From: Janthinobacterium saanense
GTDB taxonomy: Bacteria; Pseudomonadota; Gammaproteobacteria; Burkholderiales; Burkholderiaceae_D
Direction of reading: 5' to 3'
Length of the DNA: 64,000 nucleotides
Assembly (NCBI RefSeq): GCF_014200675.1
Contig: NZ_JACHCI010000021.1
Coordinates: 1-64,000, forward strand
The number at the start of each line of letters is the position of its first letter. The stretch's first letter is position 1. Of the stretch, positions 62,365-64,000 are shown piece by piece. Both the position numbers and the translations under genes were made by a program. The notes beneath the pieces were generated by a model. It searched no databases and was not told the DNA's origin. It was given only the letters and a program-made list of their open reading frames with translations.

Positions 62365-63243
62365 ATGATCAAGGGCAGCATTGTAGCAATCGTCACCCCG
62401 ATGCACGCAGATGGCAGTCTGGACATTCCAGGCCTGCGCAAGCTGATCGACTGGCATATCGCCGAGGGGACGGATGGCATCGTCATCGTGGGCACCACGG
62501 GCGAATCGGCAACAGTGAGCGTGGAAGAGCACTGCGAACTGATCAAGCTGACCGTCGAACATGCCAAGGGACGCATTCCTATCATCGCCGGCGCCGGTGG
62601 CAATTCCACAGCCGAAGCCATCAAACTGACGCGCTACGCCAAAGAAGCGGGCGCCGATGCTGTCTTGCAAGTGGTTCCGTACTACAACCGTCCTACCCAG
62701 GAAGGCATGTACCAGCACTTCAAGGCCATCGCCGAAGCCGTCGAGATTCCTGTGATCCTGTACAACGTACCTGGCCGCACCGTTGCCGACATGAGCAACG
62801 AGACCATCGTGCGCCTGTCGGCGGTTGCCAATATCGTTGGCGTGAAAGACGCGACCGGCAATATCGGCCGTGGCATTGATTTGCTGCGCCTGGTGCCAGC
62901 CGATTTCGCCGTCTACTCGGGCGACGATCCGACCGCCATGGCGCTGATGTTCTGCGGTGGCCACGGTAATATTTCCGTGACCGCCAACGTCGCGCCGCGC
63001 GCCATGCACGAACTGTGCGTGGCCGCCATGGCTGGCGAACGTGCCAAGGCCATCGCCATCAATAACAAGGTATTTCCGCTGCATCAGAAATTGTTTGTCG
63101 AGCCTAATCCAGTGCCTGTCAAATGGGCGCTGGCGGAAATGGGCATGATGCCCGCCGGCATACGCTTGCCTTTGGTACCGCTGGCTGAAAATTGCCATGC
63201 CACGGTACGCGAAGCCTTGCGCGACGCCGGTGTCTTATCTTAA
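62365..63243 (+). CDS. dapA: 4-hydroxy-tetrahydrodipicolinate synthase
   Basis: A 292-residue class I aldolase joining pyruvate and aspartate semialdehyde in lysine and diaminopimelate synthesis. Signature GTTGESATV (about 43-51), Tyr133 in ILYNVPGR and the Schiff-base Lys161 in GVKDATGN are present. The length is typical. It is followed after 68 bp by bamC, the same order as dapA-nlpB in E. coli. Confidence 0.97.
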   Translation: MIKGSIVAIVTPMHADGSLDIPGLRKLIDWHIAEGTDGIVIVGTTGESATVSVEEHCELIKLTVEHAKGRIPIIAGAGGNSTAEAIKLTRYAKEAGADAVLQVVPYYNRPTQEGMYQHFKAIAEAVEIPVILYNVPGRTVADMSNETIVRLSAVANIVGVKDATGNIGRGIDLLRLVPADFAVYSGDDPTAMALMFCGGHGNISVTANVAPRAMHELCVAAMAGERAKAIAINNKVFPLHQKLFVEPNPVPVKWALAEMGMMPAGIRLPLVPLAENCHATVREALRDAGVLS

Positions 63244-63311
63244 GCCCTGACTAGCACAGTCCGGACCTTCCCTGATTTCAGCTGCCTCTTAGCTTCTTAT
63301 CCAGTAACGAC

Positions 63312-64000
63312 ATGACTAATAGCAAGAAAACCAACCCGGCACCTGCCACCATCGCCGTTCGCGGCCTCGTCATTGGCGCCGTCGCAGCCAGCCTCGCCGG
63401 CTGTGGCATGATCAGTTCGGTGGTCGGTGGCGACAAGGTCGACTACAAGTCGGTCAAGAAAGCCAGCACCCTGGACGTGCCACCCGATCTGACCCAATTG
63501 CAGCAAGACAACCGCTACGCTTTGCCAGATTCAAAAAATGGCATCGCTACGGCATCGGGCTACAACGCGCAGCGTAATGCCACGGCAGGCGCACCGGTCG
63601 CCACCAGCGCCACCGGCGGCGCGGTCGACGTGGTGCCCGTTGCGGCAGGTGGCGTCAAGGTCGAACGTGCAGGCAACCAGCGCTGGCTGGTGGTCAAGCA
63701 GTCGCCTGAAGTGCTGTGGCCGCAACTGAAGCAATTCTGGGAAGATTCCGGTTTCAATCTCGCCATCGATGAGCCGACCGCCGGCATCATGGAAACCGAG
63801 TGGAATGAAAACCGCGCCAAGCTGCCGCAAGACATCATTCGCAACACCATCGGCAAGGTCTTCGACTCCCTGTATTCGACGGGCGAGAAAGACAAGTACC
63901 GTACCCGCCTGGAGCGCCTGCCGGACGGCTCGACCGAAATCTACATCAGCCACCGTGGCGTGGAAGAGGTCTTGACGGGCCGCGACAAGGAAACCACCAC
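63312..64000 (+). CDS. bamC: outer-membrane assembly lipoprotein BamC (partial, runs off the window)
   Basis: 229 codons are visible with no stop. A lipoprotein signal (SLAGCGMIS, lipobox Cys about 32) precedes the unstructured N-terminal stretch that contacts BamD (YKSVKKASTLDVPPDLTQLQ, about 46-65) and the first helix-grip domain (RWLVVKQSPEVLWPQLKQFW, GIMETEWNENRAKLP). BamC is a subunit of the BamABCDE complex that inserts beta-barrel proteins. The 3' end and second domain lie beyond 64000. Confidence 0.93.
   Translation, partial: MTNSKKTNPAPATIAVRGLVIGAVAASLAGCGMISSVVGGDKVDYKSVKKASTLDVPPDLTQLQQDNRYALPDSKNGIATASGYNAQRNATAGAPVATSATGGAVDVVPVAAGGVKVERAGNQRWLVVKQSPEVLWPQLKQFWEDSGFNLAIDEPTAGIMETEWNENRAKLPQDIIRNTIGKVFDSLYSTGEKDKYRTRLERLPDGSTEIYISHRGVEEVLTGRDKETT

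Overview
The window is about 62% GC, gene dense, and looks like the chromosome of an Oxalobacteraceae betaproteobacterium of the Janthinobacterium/Massilia/Duganella type. The assignment rests on the gene mix (argA beside hrpA, dapA-bamC, pyrG-eno-ftsB, an imuA-imuB/dnaE2 SOS mutagenesis set, PRC-barrel stress proteins) and on intergenic GGGGTC-type palindromes. I saw no rRNA, tRNA, CRISPR array, insertion sequence, integrase or phage gene.

Layout. 0-6 kb: a possible gene end, argA, hrpA, a PRC-barrel protein. 6-16 kb (accessory): a PHB-depolymerase-like esterase behind a leader peptide, an MdfA-like exporter followed by a TcdA/TcdB-type glycosyltransferase fused to a GNAT domain, a GH6 cellulase with a putative Na+/H+ antiporter, and SOS-controlled imuA-imuB. 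16-20 kb: a YfcG-like GST, an alpha/beta hydrolase, a small unknown and an M61 peptidase. 20-26 kb: a four-gene overlapping operon of ECF sigma factor, membrane anti-sigma-like protein, exported caspase-fold protein and exported TPR-CHAT protein. 26-33 kb: unknown membrane and lipoproteins, a structured repeat, Hsp20, DegQ and a two-component system. 33-40 kb: a CoaD-HD fusion, a LysR/isomerase/SDR group, a TonB receptor and a PhzF-like protein. 40-48 kb: SOS-controlled dnaE2, an EF-hand-containing unknown, two GNATs, Fur-boxed ChaN and a second PRC-barrel protein. 48-64 kb is mostly core: pyrG, eno, ftsB, two small proteins, a Pho-boxed TonB receptor/glycerophosphodiesterase operon, hslO, an alpha/beta hydrolase, a PHP phosphatase, htpX, yciO, a site-2 protease, a methyltransferase, dapA and the start of bamC.

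How the genes work together. Three regulons can be read from operator sequences: LexA boxes before imuA and dnaE2 (one mutasome in two loci 27 kb apart), a Fur box before chaN, and four TGTCA-type half-sites at exact 11-bp spacing (a double Pho box) before the TonB receptor/glycerophosphodiesterase operon. Envelope protein quality control is well represented (degQ, htpX, site-2 protease, M61, bamC, caspase and CHAT).

The best candidates for undescribed biology are the sigma/anti-sigma/caspase/CHAT operon, which could be a periplasmic proteolytic signalling device; the exporter plus glycosyltransferase-GNAT pair; and the CoaD-HD fusion enzyme. All start sites, promoters and family names come from reading the sequence; no database search was run.
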